Source: Blastococcus atacamensis (lineage in GTDB: Bacteria > Actinomycetota > Actinomycetes > Mycobacteriales > Geodermatophilaceae). From it: a DNA stretch of 60,022 nt. The stretch is from NCBI RefSeq assembly GCF_002938425.1, contig NZ_POQU01000014.1:1-60022 (forward strand), read 5' to 3'. The notes below the pieces were generated by a model. The model was not told where the DNA came from, searched no databases, and worked only from the letters and a program-made list of their open reading frames with translations. The position numbers and the translations under genes were made by a program. Positions 11,089 through 19,849 of the stretch are shown here, one piece after another; positions within the stretch are counted from its first letter, which is position 1, and every line of letters begins with the position of its first letter.

Positions 11089-13416
11089 GTGGCAGGACAC
11101 CGGACCCAGCCGAGCAGCGATCGCGTCCCCGCGACCGCGGGGCTGCTGCTGGCGTGCCTGCTGACCGTCGCCGCCCACGCCACCGGCCTCCTGGGCCGGC
11201 CGGACGGAGTGGCAGCCACCGTCGTCTACGACGTGGTGCTCTACAACGGGGCCTACCTGCTGGCCGCGCTGGCGTGCCGGCGTACCGCGCTGGCCCGCCG
11301 GCAGGAACGGCTGGTGTGGAACGCACTCGCGGTCGCGCTGTCCGTAGGGGTGGCGGGGACGCTGCTCTACGTCCTCGTGCTGGTGCCGGTCCTCGGCGAC
11401 GTGCCGACGTGGCTGCTGGTCACCCTCTGGGCCCCGGCCTATCCGGCCATGGGGGTCGCCCTCCTCGGCGTCGTTCGCTCCCGGGTGGGCCCCACCCACC
11501 CGAGCATGTGGCTCGACGCGCTGACCGCTGCCTGCGGCGCGGTGATCTTCGCCCTCACCCTCCTGCCGTCGCTCGAGTCCCTCCCCACCGAGGGTTCCCT
11601 CGCCGTCCTCCTGCACCTCTATCCCGTCGCCGACACGATCCTGCTGGCCGCCGTCGCCGCGGTGTGCGCGGTCATGGGGTTCCGCCGGGACTGGCCGCTG
11701 GTGCTGCTCGTCGCCGGGCTGCTGTGCACGTTCGCCGCGGACTCGTGGTTCGTGACCGCCGTGGCCGAAGGCGACCGGTCCGCGTCACCGGTGCTCGACT
11801 CGATCTGGATCGCCGGAGCGGCTTTCGCGGCCGCTGCCGCCCACGTCGCGGGGCGTTCGCCCCGGCCCGTGCCGGCCGAGGCCGACCCGATGGCACGGGC
11901 CGGCTGGCGGGTCGCCGTCGTCCCGCTCGGGTCCAGCGTCATGGCGCTGGCCGTCCTCGTCTCCATCTGGGGCACACCGCGCCTCGGGCTGCTCGGGTGG
12001 TCGGCCATCACCTGTCTCCTGGCGACCCTGGCCCGCACCGCCATGTCGGTCCAGGAGTTCCGCGGTCTGCACGAGTTCCGCGCTCAGGCCCGCACCGACG
12101 AGCTGACCGGCCTGCCCAACCGCCGGGCACTGCTGGAGCGGGTGCGCCTGGCGCTGACCAACGGAGGCGGCCGGCCGGTCGCACTGCTCCTCCTGGACCT
12201 GGACGGCTTCAAGGAGATCAACGACAGCCTCGGGCACGCCGCGGGCGACGACCTGCTGCGCCAGGTGGGCCCGCGGTTGTGGCCCGACCTGGTGTGCGGG
12301 GAACTGCTGGCCCGGTTGGGCGGCGACGAGTTCGCCGTGCTGCTGCCCGGAACGGGTCTGGACGCCGCCATGGCGCGGGCCGAGCAGCTGCGCGCCCGTC
12401 TTCTGGAGCCCTTCGTCGTCCACGGCGTCCGCCTGCACGTCGGGGTGAGCGTCGGCATCGCCACCGGTCCCGTGCCGGCGAACACGGTGAGCGAGCTGCT
12501 CCGCTGCGCCGACGTCGCGATGTACGCGGCGAAGAAGGCGCGGGACGGGGTGCGCACCTACGTGCCCGAGGCCCGCGACGGGGACGGCGACCGGCTCCGG
12601 ACCATGGAGGACCTCCGGACGGCGCTCGACGACGACCAGCTGGTCGTGCACCTGCAGCCCCAGGTGGCGCTGCACGGTCGCGCGGTGGTCGGCGTCGAGG
12701 CGCTGGTGCGGTGGCAGCATCCGGAGCGCGGGCTGCTCTCCCCCGCCGTGGTCCTGCCGGCGGCCGAGCAGGCCGGGCTCATGCGACCCCTCACCACCAC
12801 CGTGCTCGGGCTCGCCCTCGACGCGGCCGCCCGGTGGTGGCCGGAGCGGGCGGTGCCCGTCTCGGTGAACCTCTCCGCCGCGAGCGTGATCGACCTGGAC
12901 CTGCCGGCGACGGTGTCCCGCCTGCTGCACGACCACGGGCTCCCCCCGGAGGCCCTCACCCTGGAGCTGGTCGAGGACACCCTCATGGCCGATCCCGACC
13001 GCGGTCGCACGGTGCTGAGCGAGATGCGCAGGTTGGGCGTCCGCTCGTCGATCGACGACTACGGCACCGGCTACAGCTCGCTCGCCTACCTCCGGCACCT
13101 GCCGGCCGACGAGCTGAAGCTGGACCGGGGCCTCACCCACGACGTGGGGCGCGACGAGCGGGCGACGGCGATCGTGCGGCACACCGTCGCGCTCGCGCAC
13201 GACCTCGGCCTCACCCTGGTCGCGGAGGGCGTGGAGGACGAGGAGACGGCGGCCGCGCTGACCGCGCTCGGGTGCGACGTCGCGCAGGGCTGGGCCATCG
13301 CCAGGCCGATGCCGGTGGAGGACTTCCTCGGCTGGCTCGCCGACCGCCCCGCGCCATTCCCCGGCACGCCGGCGGTCCCCGCTCCGCGGACGCCGGCGCA
13401 GCACCTGCACCTGTGA
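11089..13416 (+). CDS. Membrane GGDEF-EAL protein (diguanylate cyclase/phosphodiesterase)
   Basis: About 775 residues. The N-terminal ~300 residues form roughly eight hydrophobic segments with no recognised sensor domain. A GGDEF domain follows (LTGLPNRRALL, LLDLDGFKEIND, intact signature RLGGDEF near 411), then an EAL domain with EALVRW (near 536), SIDDYGTGYSS and EGVED. Both catalytic signatures are intact, so it may make and break cyclic di-GMP. The start is uncertain: GTG 11089 is chosen because the first membrane helix follows closely, but GTG 10984 is also in frame and no clear ribosome site supports either. It is divergent from the leuS leader. Confidence 0.88.
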   Translation: MAGHRTQPSSDRVPATAGLLLACLLTVAAHATGLLGRPDGVAATVVYDVVLYNGAYLLAALACRRTALARRQERLVWNALAVALSVGVAGTLLYVLVLVPVLGDVPTWLLVTLWAPAYPAMGVALLGVVRSRVGPTHPSMWLDALTAACGAVIFALTLLPSLESLPTEGSLAVLLHLYPVADTILLAAVAAVCAVMGFRRDWPLVLLVAGLLCTFAADSWFVTAVAEGDRSASPVLDSIWIAGAAFAAAAAHVAGRSPRPVPAEADPMARAGWRVAVVPLGSSVMALAVLVSIWGTPRLGLLGWSAITCLLATLARTAMSVQEFRGLHEFRAQARTDELTGLPNRRALLERVRLALTNGGGRPVALLLLDLDGFKEINDSLGHAAGDDLLRQVGPRLWPDLVCGELLARLGGDEFAVLLPGTGLDAAMARAEQLRARLLEPFVVHGVRLHVGVSVGIATGPVPANTVSELLRCADVAMYAAKKARDGVRTYVPEARDGDGDRLRTMEDLRTALDDDQLVVHLQPQVALHGRAVVGVEALVRWQHPERGLLSPAVVLPAAEQAGLMRPLTTTVLGLALDAAARWWPERAVPVSVNLSAASVIDLDLPATVSRLLHDHGLPPEALTLELVEDTLMADPDRGRTVLSEMRRLGVRSSIDDYGTGYSSLAYLRHLPADELKLDRGLTHDVGRDERATAIVRHTVALAHDLGLTLVAEGVEDEETAAALTALGCDVAQGWAIARPMPVEDFLGWLADRPAPFPGTPAVPAPRTPAQHLHL

Positions 13417-13515
13417 CCGCCTGCCGGGATCCTCCCGGCCGGCTCGCTGCTCCACCCCGAGGACAGCACACGGGACCGACTCCCTCCCCCCGGTGCCGGT
13501 CAGCCCAGGTGTCGC

Positions 13516-14445
13516 TCAGGCCAGCTGCGGAGCCACGTCCGCGGCCACCAGGTCGAGGTGGTCCAGGTCGGCGAGGTCGAGCACCTGCAGGTAGACCCGC
13601 TGCGCGCCGGCCTCGGCGTAGCGGCCGAGGGTGTCCACGGCCTCGGCGGGCGTCCCGGCGACGCCGTGCTCCCGCAGCTCCCCGACCTCCCGGCCGATCG
13701 CCGCAGCCCGGCGGGCGATCTCGGCCTCGTCACGGCCCACGCACAGCACCAGCGCCGAGCTGTGGACCAGCGACGAGGGGTCCCGGCCGACCTCGTCGCA
13801 GGCCTCCCGCACCCCGGCGAACAACCGCGCGTTGTCCTCGGCCGACATGAACGGCACGTTGAACTCGCTCGCGTACCGGGCCGCCAGCCGGGGCGTCCGC
13901 TTCTTCCCCGCGCCCCCGACCAGGATCGGCACACCCCCGTCCTGCACCGGCTTGGGCAGCGCCGGTGAGCCGGACAGCTGGTAGTGCCGACCGTCGAAGT
14001 CGAACGTCTCCCCCACCGGGGTGCGCCACAGCCCGGTGAGGACGGCGAGCTGCTCCTCGTACCGGTCGAACCGCTCCCCCAGGGACGGGAACGGGATGCC
14101 GTAGGCGGTGTGCTCGGCCTCGAACCAGCCGGAGCCGATCCCCAGCTCCACCCGGCCGCCGCTCATCTGGTCGACCTGGGCCACGCTGATCGCCAGTGGC
14201 CCGGGCAGCCGGAAGGTGCCGGCCGTCATGAGGGTGCCCAGCCGGATCCGGCTGGTCTCGCGCGCCAGCCCGGCCAGGGTGATCCACGCATCGGTGGGGC
14301 CGGGCAGGCCGTCGCCGCCCATGGTCAGGTAGTGGTCGGAACGGAAGAAGGCGTCGAAGCCGGTCTCCTCCGTGCGGCGGGCCACGGCCAGCAGGTCGTC
14401 GTAGGTCGCGCCCATCTGGGGCTCGGTGAAGATGCGGAGCTGCAC
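13516..14445 (-). CDS. LLM-class F420-dependent oxidoreductase
   Basis: 309-residue luciferase-like TIM-barrel enzyme. Typical marks are FDAFFRSDHYL near the N-terminus, RIRLGTLMTAGTFR, SGGRVELGIGSGWFEAEH and GGAGKKRTPRLAARY. It resembles the TIGR03560 group that uses the deazaflavin F420; the npdG gene at 36.3-37.0 kb can supply reduced F420. Substrate unknown. The GTG start at 14445 follows a TACGGT -10 box by 6 nt, so the mRNA is probably leaderless. It converges on the GGDEF-EAL gene. Confidence 0.85.
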   Translation of the reverse strand: MQLRIFTEPQMGATYDDLLAVARRTEETGFDAFFRSDHYLTMGGDGLPGPTDAWITLAGLARETSRIRLGTLMTAGTFRLPGPLAISVAQVDQMSGGRVELGIGSGWFEAEHTAYGIPFPSLGERFDRYEEQLAVLTGLWRTPVGETFDFDGRHYQLSGSPALPKPVQDGGVPILVGGAGKKRTPRLAARYASEFNVPFMSAEDNARLFAGVREACDEVGRDPSSLVHSSALVLCVGRDEAEIARRAAAIGREVGELREHGVAGTPAEAVDTLGRYAEAGAQRVYLQVLDLADLDHLDLVAADVAPQLA

Positions 14446-14451
14446 GTCCGG

Positions 14452-14457
14452 ACCGTA
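14452..14457 (-). promoter_or_regulatory. -10 box TACGGT for the LLM oxidoreductase
   Basis: TACGGT on the minus strand, 6 nt before the GTG start; leaderless arrangement. Confidence 0.5.
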
Positions 14458-14561
14458 ACGAGCACCATGTCCCGTCGCGCAGCGACCTGCGATCTCGGGG
14501 TGTGCTGACCGCCGGGACCGGGCAGGATGATCGCCAGACGATCAACTCGGAGGTGCAGCTC

Positions 14562-15713
14562 GTGTTCCGCAAGAAGACGCGTGGTCAGGTCATCGGCGCC
14601 GAGCTCCAGGAGGGTTTCGCCCACATCGGGGTCGCCGCCACCGAGGCCGGCCGCCTCGCCGCTGAGCAGCTGGGTCCGCGCGTCGCCGCGGCCCGCGAGG
14701 CAGCAGGCCCGGCGCTCGACGCCGCCCAGCGCGCGGTGTCGCCCAAGGTCGCCGCCGCCGTGGCCGTCGCGGGACCGGCCGTCGCCACCGCACGCGACAC
14801 CCTCGCCCCCCGCGTGGAGGCGGCGCGTGACGCCGTCGCGCCACGGTTCGAGGCCGCGCGCGACGCCGCTGCACCCAAGGTGGCCGGCGCAGTCGTGGCC
14901 GCGCAGGCCGCCGCGAGCAAGGCGGCCGCCGACCTCGGTCCCCGCGTCGAGGCGGCTCGCAAGGCGCTCGAGGACGACGTCGCCCCGCGCGTGGCCGCCG
15001 CGCAGAAGGCGGCCCGCAAGGCGCTCGAGGACGACGTCGCCCCGCGGGTGACCGCTGCCCAGGCAGCCGCCCTCGCCTACGCCACCCCCCGCGTGGTCGC
15101 CGCCCGCGAGGCCGTGACCCCCGCGCTCGACAGCGCCCGCGAGACGCTGATCGCCGGCGTGGACAGCGCCCGCAGCGAGCTCGACGCCCGACGCGCCGAG
15201 CTGGCGGCGGCCGCCGCGGAGTCCGGGCGCAAGGCCCGCAAGACGGCGAAGAAGGCTCGCAAGAAGGCCGGCAGGAAGCACCGCGAGTTCGAGAAGGCGG
15301 CGAAGGCCACCGCCAGGACCGTCAAGCGCCGCGTCGGCGTCGAGCCCGAGTCCCGTCGCTGGCCGTGGGTGTTCGTGTTCGCCGCAGTGGGTACGGCAGT
15401 GTTCGTCCTGCTGCGCCGCAACAAGGCCGACGCCTGGACACCCGCTCCGGCCGGCGACGGCCCGGTGCCCAGCTACCGAGAGGACCCCGTGCCCAGCTCC
15501 CCGAGCACTTCCGGCAAGACCGTCTCCACCGCCGACACCACCGGCGACTCCGCCCCGGCGGAGTCGGACATGGGCGTCCGTGACGCGCAGTTCGTCGACG
15601 GCGACGGCGCCGACACCGCCAGCGAGGACGTCAAGAACACGCCGGAGCCGTTCAGTTCCGGTGGCGCCAGCGACGCGGGCCCGACCGCCGGTCCCGACGA
15701 CAAGCAGGTCTGA
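14562..15713 (+). CDS. Ala-rich helical-repeat protein with C-terminal membrane anchor (DUF5324-like)
   Basis: 383 residues. Residues 1-220 are one long series of short repeats of the form APRVEAARDAV / APKVAAAV, about 11 residues each, which would form an extended amphipathic helix. Next come a very basic stretch (RKARKTAKKARKKAGRKHR), one membrane helix (WPWVFVFAAVGTAVFVLL, about 268-285) and an acidic Ser/Thr/Pro tail of about 95 residues. The GTG at 14562 is chosen because GGAGG lies 8 nt upstream. It resembles the Streptomyces DUF5324 proteins from memory. No function is known; a structural role at the membrane is only a guess. It is divergent from the LLM gene and upstream of lipA. Confidence 0.75.
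   Translation: MFRKKTRGQVIGAELQEGFAHIGVAATEAGRLAAEQLGPRVAAAREAAGPALDAAQRAVSPKVAAAVAVAGPAVATARDTLAPRVEAARDAVAPRFEAARDAAAPKVAGAVVAAQAAASKAAADLGPRVEAARKALEDDVAPRVAAAQKAARKALEDDVAPRVTAAQAAALAYATPRVVAAREAVTPALDSARETLIAGVDSARSELDARRAELAAAAAESGRKARKTAKKARKKAGRKHREFEKAAKATARTVKRRVGVEPESRRWPWVFVFAAVGTAVFVLLRRNKADAWTPAPAGDGPVPSYREDPVPSSPSTSGKTVSTADTTGDSAPAESDMGVRDAQFVDGDGADTASEDVKNTPEPFSSGGASDAGPTAGPDDKQV
14958..15071 (+). repeat. 57-bp tandem duplication within the Ala-rich gene
   Basis: Two adjacent 57-bp copies, nearly identical in DNA (the GCGCTCGAGGACGACGTCGC block recurs 57 bp on). Each encodes the 19-residue unit beginning ARKALEDDVAPRV. The near-identity at the DNA level suggests a recent internal expansion of an older repeat protein. 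Confidence 0.75.
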
Positions 15714-15735
15714 CGACCGCACTCCCCAGCAGCAC

Positions 15736-15772
15736 CCGCCGCCCCTGTCGCCTCCGGTGACGGGGGCGGCGG
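15736..15772 (+). terminator. Hairpin between the Ala-rich gene and lipA
   Basis: 14-bp GC-rich stem (15736-15749 with 15759-15772, one G-T wobble) shortly after the Ala-rich gene's stop and before the lipA -10 box. It isolates lipA from upstream transcription. Confidence 0.6.
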
Positions 15773-15784
15773 CGTCTTCGCGAG

Positions 15785-15790
15785 TACGGT
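15785..15790 (+). promoter_or_regulatory. -10 box TACGGT for lipA (leaderless)
   Basis: TACGGT, 7 nt before the lipA ATG at 15798; decides the start against the in-frame GTG at 15789. Confidence 0.5.
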
Positions 15791-15797
15791 GGGGATC

Positions 15798-16772
15798 ATG
15801 AGTGAGACGGCCCTTCCGGCGCAGTCCTCGGGTTCCCCTCTCGAGCCGGCCGGTCGCAAGATGCTCCGCCTCGAGGTCCGCAACAGCCAGGTCCCGATCG
15901 AGCGGAAGCCCGAGTGGATCAAGACCCGGCTCAAGACGGGCCCGGAGTACACCGAGCTGAAGTCCCTGGTCCGCCGCGAGGGGCTGCACACGGTGTGCGA
16001 GGAGGCCGGCTGCCCCAACATCTACGAGTGCTGGGAGGACCGGGAGGCCACTTTCCTCATCGGTGGTGACCAGTGCACCCGGCGCTGCGACTTCTGCCAG
16101 ATCGACACCGGCAAGCCCGCCGACTTCGACCGCGACGAGCCCCGGCGGGTCGCCGAGAGCGTCGCCACCATGGGCCTGAAGTACGCCACGGTCACCGGGG
16201 TCGCGCGGGACGACCTGCCCGACGGCGGTGCCTGGCTGTACGCCGAGACCGTCCGCCAGATCCACGCCCAGCTGCCCGGCTGCGGCGTGGAGCTGCTCAT
16301 CCCCGACTTCAACGCCGACCCCGCGCAGCTCGCGGAGGTCTTCTCCTCGCGTCCCGAGGTGCTCGCCCACAACGTCGAGACGGTGCCGCGCATCTTCAAG
16401 CGCATCCGTCCCGGCTTCCGCTTCGAGCGCTCGCTCGCCGTCATCACCGCCGCCCGCGAGGCGGGCCTGGTCACCAAGTCCAACCTCATCCTGGGCATGG
16501 GCGAGGAGCCCGCCGAGGTCGTCGAGACGATGCAGGCGCTGCACGACGCCGGCTGCGATCTGCTGACCATCACCCAGTACCTGCGCCCCTCGCCGCGGCA
16601 CCACCCCGTGGTCCGGTGGGTCAAGCCCGACGAGTTCGTCGGGTTCCAGGCCGAGGCGGAGCGGATCGGGTTCCCGGGCGTCCTGGCCGGGCCGCTGGTG
16701 CGCAGCTCGTACCGCGCCGGCCGGCTCTACCAGCAGGCCGTCGAGGCACGCGGGCTCACTCCTCAGGGCTGA
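15798..16772 (+). CDS. lipA: Lipoyl synthase LipA
   Basis: 324-residue radical-SAM enzyme that inserts two sulfurs into protein-bound octanoate. The auxiliary [4Fe-4S] cluster that donates sulfur is bound by [12 protein letters not shown] (N-terminal third), and the SAM cluster by CTRRCDFC. The C-terminal RSSYRAG holds the serine ligand typical of the family. The length is normal. The ATG at 15798 follows a -10 box by 7 nt. lipB is upstream and the lipoylated E2 is at the window's start. DUF4191 follows, as in many actinobacteria. Confidence 0.96.
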   Translation: MSETALPAQSSGSPLEPAGRKMLRLEVRNSQVPIERKPEWIKTRLKTGPEYTELKSLVRREGLHTVCEEAGCPNIYECWEDREATFLIGGDQCTRRCDFCQIDTGKPADFDRDEPRRVAESVATMGLKYATVTGVARDDLPDGGAWLYAETVRQIHAQLPGCGVELLIPDFNADPAQLAEVFSSRPEVLAHNVETVPRIFKRIRPGFRFERSLAVITAAREAGLVTKSNLILGMGEEPAEVVETMQALHDAGCDLLTITQYLRPSPRHHPVVRWVKPDEFVGFQAEAERIGFPGVLAGPLVRSSYRAGRLYQQAVEARGLTPQG

Positions 16773-16821
16773 CCGGGCACCGAATCCGCTCGGCGCGCGC
16801 CGGTCGGGCGCCGGCCCGCTT

Positions 16822-16827
16822 TAAGCT
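16822..16827 (+). promoter_or_regulatory. -10 box TAAGCT for the DUF4191 gene (leaderless)
   Basis: TAAGCT, 6 nt before the ATG at 16834; leaderless spacing. Confidence 0.5.
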
Positions 16828-16833
16828 GGGCGC

Positions 16834-17640
16834 ATGGCACGCAGCAAGTCCTCAGACCAGGCCGCTCAGAGCGGCGGCGGCAAGGCCGCCGCGCCCAAGG
16901 GCGGAGCCACCGCGTCGGGGGTGAAGCTGGGCAAGAACGGCGAGCCCAAGGTCGGCCGGCTCAAGAAGCTCGGCAACAACGGCCGGATGATGAAGCAGGC
17001 GTTCACGCTGACGCGCCGCAACGACCCGCAGCTCCCCTGGGTCATGCTCATCGCCTTCATCGTGGTGTTCGCGGTGGTCGAGCTCATCGGCATCCTGCTC
17101 GACTCGCCGTTCCTCTTCCTGCCGTTCGCCCTCATCCTGGGCGCCCTCGCCGCTCTGATCATCTTCGGTCGCCGGGCCCAGGGGTCGGCCTACCGCCAGG
17201 TGGAGGGCCAGCCCGGCGCTGCGGCGTGGGTGCTGGAGGGCATGCGCGGTGACTGGCGGGTCAGCTCCGGCGTGGCCGGCACGCCGCAGATGGACGCCGT
17301 CCACCGGGTGCTCGGACGGCCGGGTGTGATCCTGGTCGGCGAGGGCTCGGCGCAGCGCGTGCGCGGCCTGCTGGCCCAGGAGAAGAAGAAGATCGCCCGC
17401 GTCGTCGGTGACACCCCCATCTACGACGTCATGGTCGGCGACGACGAGGGGCAGGTGCCGCTGAAGAAGCTGAGCACCCACGTGATGAAGCTGCCGCGGA
17501 ACCTCTCCGCCGCCGAGCTGAACAGCCTGGGCCGGCGGATGAGCGCCCTCGGCGGCGCGCGGATGCCCGTCCCCGGGGGTCCGCTCCCCGGTGGCCGGCA
17601 GATGTCGGTCAGCCAGCGACAGGTCCGCCGCCGCGGCTGA
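16834..17640 (+). CDS. DUF4191 family membrane protein
   Basis: 268 residues. A basic, Gly/Lys-rich N-terminus of about 60 residues precedes two membrane helices (WVMLIAFIVVFAVVELIGILL and FLFLPFALILGALAALIIFG). A cytoplasmic domain of about 170 residues follows. The family is conserved in actinobacteria beside lipA (Rv2219 in M. tuberculosis, from recall) and has no known function. The complete frame, normal length and position make the family call secure. Confidence 0.88.
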   Translation: MARSKSSDQAAQSGGGKAAAPKGGATASGVKLGKNGEPKVGRLKKLGNNGRMMKQAFTLTRRNDPQLPWVMLIAFIVVFAVVELIGILLDSPFLFLPFALILGALAALIIFGRRAQGSAYRQVEGQPGAAAWVLEGMRGDWRVSSGVAGTPQMDAVHRVLGRPGVILVGEGSAQRVRGLLAQEKKKIARVVGDTPIYDVMVGDDEGQVPLKKLSTHVMKLPRNLSAAELNSLGRRMSALGGARMPVPGGPLPGGRQMSVSQRQVRRRG

Positions 17641-17650
17641 TCCACCCAGC

Positions 17651-17693
17651 ACGACGAAGGGCCCCGTCCGCTGCGGACGGGGCCCTTCGTCGT
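17651..17693. terminator. Bidirectional terminator between DUF4191 and RDD genes
   Basis: Perfect 21-bp inverted repeat (17651-17671 with 17673-17693) between two convergent genes, able to stop transcription from both sides. Confidence 0.8.
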
Positions 17694-17747
17694 CCCGCGG
17701 CACCTGCCCCGCCCGGCGCGGACACCGACCGGAGGCGGGGCGTCGGC

Positions 17748-18167
17748 TCAGGCCCGGACGACGGCGGTCTTCGTCAGGCGGTCGTGCAGACCGCGTCCGT
17801 CGGCGTCGGTGATGAGCGCCGGCACCAGCAGCACGAGCAGCACGGTCCGGACGACGGCCCGCCACGGCGCCAGGCGCGATCCCGGCGTCGGGTGGGCCAG
17901 CCGCAGGCCCATCAGCCGGTGGCCGGGTGACTGGCCGAAGACCACCAGGCTTCCCGAGGTGAGCACGAAGAAGACCAGCAGGCTCGCGTTGCCGGGAAGT
18001 TCCGGGGCGGAGAACGCCCAGGCGATGGCACCGGAGAGCAGGGCGTCGATGACGTAGCCACCGGCTCGCGAGGTGAAGGACGCGAGCGACCCCGGGCCCT
18101 CGGCGGGCAACCCCAGGGAGGCGCCGCGGTCCGGAGCCTGAGAGGCTTGATCGACATTCCTGACCAT
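17748..18167 (-). CDS. RDD family small membrane protein
   Basis: 139 residues. The family's Arg-Asp signature is in [15 protein letters not shown], followed by two more hydrophobic segments, [13 protein letters not shown] between them, and a C-terminal HDRLTKT motif. Function unknown; the family also occurs in transport-related membrane proteins. The ATG at 18167 is preferred over the in-frame GTG 6 nt earlier because TACGCT lies exactly 7 nt upstream. It is divergent from glnA1, with their promoters in the 177-bp gap, matching the Rv2219A-glnA1 order. Confidence 0.85.
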   Translation of the reverse strand: MVRNVDQASQAPDRGASLGLPAEGPGSLASFTSRAGGYVIDALLSGAIAWAFSAPELPGNASLLVFFVLTSGSLVVFGQSPGHRLMGLRLAHPTPGSRLAPWRAVVRTVLLVLLVPALITDADGRGLHDRLTKTAVVRA

Positions 18168-18174
18168 GACCACC

Positions 18175-18180
18175 AGCGTA
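18175..18180 (-). promoter_or_regulatory. -10 box TACGCT for the RDD gene
   Basis: TACGCT on the minus strand, 7 nt before the RDD ATG; leaderless spacing. Confidence 0.45.
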
Positions 18181-18256
18181 GTAAGAGGACCCCCTGCTCC
18201 CCACCACTCGCTCGCTCGTGGTGGTGCCCTGCAGAGGGCCGACCGCCCGGCGTGTT

Positions 18257-18294
18257 GTTACGCCCCCGAAACACTCGGGACACCGCAGGGCAAT
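18257..18294 (+). promoter_or_regulatory. GlnR box upstream of glnA1 (four half-sites)
   Basis: GTTAC-n6-GAAAC-n6-GACAC-n6-GCAAT. All three gaps are exactly six bases. This follows the actinobacterial GlnR consensus gTnAC-n6-GaAAC (a and b half-sites) repeated twice; the first pair is perfect and the second pair weaker. It ends 50 nt before the glnA1 ATG and overlaps the expected -35 region. GlnR is the OmpR-type nitrogen regulator of actinobacteria. Binding is inferred. Confidence 0.75.
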
Positions 18295-18304
18295 TCCCCG
18301 CTCG

Positions 18305-18310
18305 TAACGT
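18305..18310 (+). promoter_or_regulatory. Possible -10 box TAACGT for glnA1
   Basis: TAACGT 11 bp after the GlnR box. Transcription would start near 18317, giving a 5' UTR of about 28 nt that contains the GGAGG ribosome site at 18337-18341. Confidence 0.4.
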
Positions 18311-18344
18311 GCAGTTCGGCTTTCCGCCCACACCCGGAGGATCG

Positions 18345-19781
18345 ATGTTCACCAGTCCCGACGAGGTCGCCGCCTACATCCGCGACAACGACGTCGAGTT
18401 CGTCGACGTCCGCTTCTGCGACCTGCCCGGCGTCATGCAGCACTTCACCATCCCTGCGTCGACGTTCGGCGAGGACACGTTCAGCGAGGGCCTCGGCTTC
18501 GACGGCTCCTCGATCCGCGGGTTCCAGGCGATCAACGAGTCGGACATGCTCCTGCTGCCCGACGCCAACAGCGCCTTCGTGGATCCGTTCCGCAAGCACA
18601 AGACGCTGAACGTCAACTTCTTCATCCACGACCCGATCACGCGCGAGGCCTACAGCCGCGACCCGCGCAACGTCGCGAAGAAGGCCGAGGCGTACCTGGC
18701 GAGCTCCGGCATCGCCGACACCGCGTACTTCGGCGCCGAGGCGGAGTTCTACATCTTCGACTCGATCCGGCACGGCACCGGCATCAACGAGGGCTACTAC
18801 CACATCGACGCGGTCGAGGGCTCCTGGAACACCGGTTCCCGGACCGGCGAGAACGGGCTCGGCCCGAACCTGGGGTACAAGACGGCGACCAAGGGCGGCT
18901 ACTTCCCGGTCGAGCCCGTGGACCACCAGAGCGACCTGCGCGCCGACATGATGGTCAACCTGACCAACGCCGGCCTCGAGCTCGAGCGCGGCCACCACGA
19001 GGTGGGCACCGGCGGTCAGGCCGAGATCAACTACAAGTTCGACACGCTGCTGCGCTCGGCCGACAGCCTGATGCTCTTCAAGTACATCATCAAGAACACC
19101 GCATGGGCGCACGGCAAGAGCGTGACCTTCATGCCGAAGCCGCTCTTCGGCGACAACGGCTCGGGCATGCACTGCCACCAGAGCCTCTGGCGGGACGGCC
19201 AGCCGCTGTTCCACGCCGAGACCGGCTACGCTGGCCTGTCGGACATGGCCCGCCACTACATCGGCGGCCTGCTCAAGCACGCGCCGTCGCTGCTGGCCTT
19301 CACCAACCCCACGGTGAACAGCTACCACCGACTGGTTCCGGGCTACGAGGCCCCGATCAACCTCGTCTACTCCGCTCGGAACCGCTCGGCCTGCACCCGC
19401 ATCCCGATCTCGGGTGACAACCCCAAGGCCAAGCGCATCGAGTTCCGCGTGCCCGACCCGTCGGCCAACCCCTACCTCGCCTTCTCGGCGATGCTGATGG
19501 CCGGCCTCGACGGCGTGAAGAACAAGATCGAGCCCCCGGCACCGGTCGACAAGGACCTCTACGAGCTGCCGCCCGAGGAGGCCCTGGGCATCGACAAGGT
19601 GCCGGCCTCGCTCGACGCCGTCCTCGACCGTCTCGAGGTCGACCACGAGTACCTGATCGACGGCGGGGTCTTCACTCCCGACCTGATCGAGACCTGGATC
19701 GACTACAAGCGGGCCAACGAGATCGACCCGATCCGGCTGCGCCCGCACCCGCACGAGTTCGCGATGTACTACGACATCTGA
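18345..19781 (+). CDS. glnA: Glutamine synthetase type I (GlnA1)
   Basis: 478 residues. Makes glutamine from glutamate, ammonia and ATP. Family motifs are [19 protein letters not shown], the ATP-site run [12 protein letters not shown] and NRSACTRIP. The adenylylation tyrosine is in DLYELPPEE near residue 405, so the enzyme should be switched off by GlnE, whose gene lies at 27.3-30.4 kb. The ATG at 18345 has GGAGG 4 nt upstream, and long in-frame extensions upstream are ignored because they cross the GlnR box. A 19-bp hairpin ends the transcript. Confidence 0.97.
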   Translation: MFTSPDEVAAYIRDNDVEFVDVRFCDLPGVMQHFTIPASTFGEDTFSEGLGFDGSSIRGFQAINESDMLLLPDANSAFVDPFRKHKTLNVNFFIHDPITREAYSRDPRNVAKKAEAYLASSGIADTAYFGAEAEFYIFDSIRHGTGINEGYYHIDAVEGSWNTGSRTGENGLGPNLGYKTATKGGYFPVEPVDHQSDLRADMMVNLTNAGLELERGHHEVGTGGQAEINYKFDTLLRSADSLMLFKYIIKNTAWAHGKSVTFMPKPLFGDNGSGMHCHQSLWRDGQPLFHAETGYAGLSDMARHYIGGLLKHAPSLLAFTNPTVNSYHRLVPGYEAPINLVYSARNRSACTRIPISGDNPKAKRIEFRVPDPSANPYLAFSAMLMAGLDGVKNKIEPPAPVDKDLYELPPEEALGIDKVPASLDAVLDRLEVDHEYLIDGGVFTPDLIETWIDYKRANEIDPIRLRPHPHEFAMYYDI

Positions 19782-19798
19782 TCCCGGCACCTGCTGCA

Positions 19799-19841
19799 CA
19801 CCGCGGCCCCCGACCTGCACGTCAGGTCGGGGGCCGCGGTG
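19799..19841. terminator. Bidirectional terminator after glnA1
   Basis: 19-bp perfect inverted repeat (19799-19817 with 19823-19841) with a 5-nt loop, between the convergent glnA1 and SPFH genes. Confidence 0.85.
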
Positions 19842-19849
19842 CGTCCGGG

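Noticed and set aside
13423-13439. Short 7-bp inverted repeat GCCGGGA/TCCCGGC between the GGDEF-EAL and LLM genes
   Set aside because: Stem too short for this GC content to call a terminator with any confidence.
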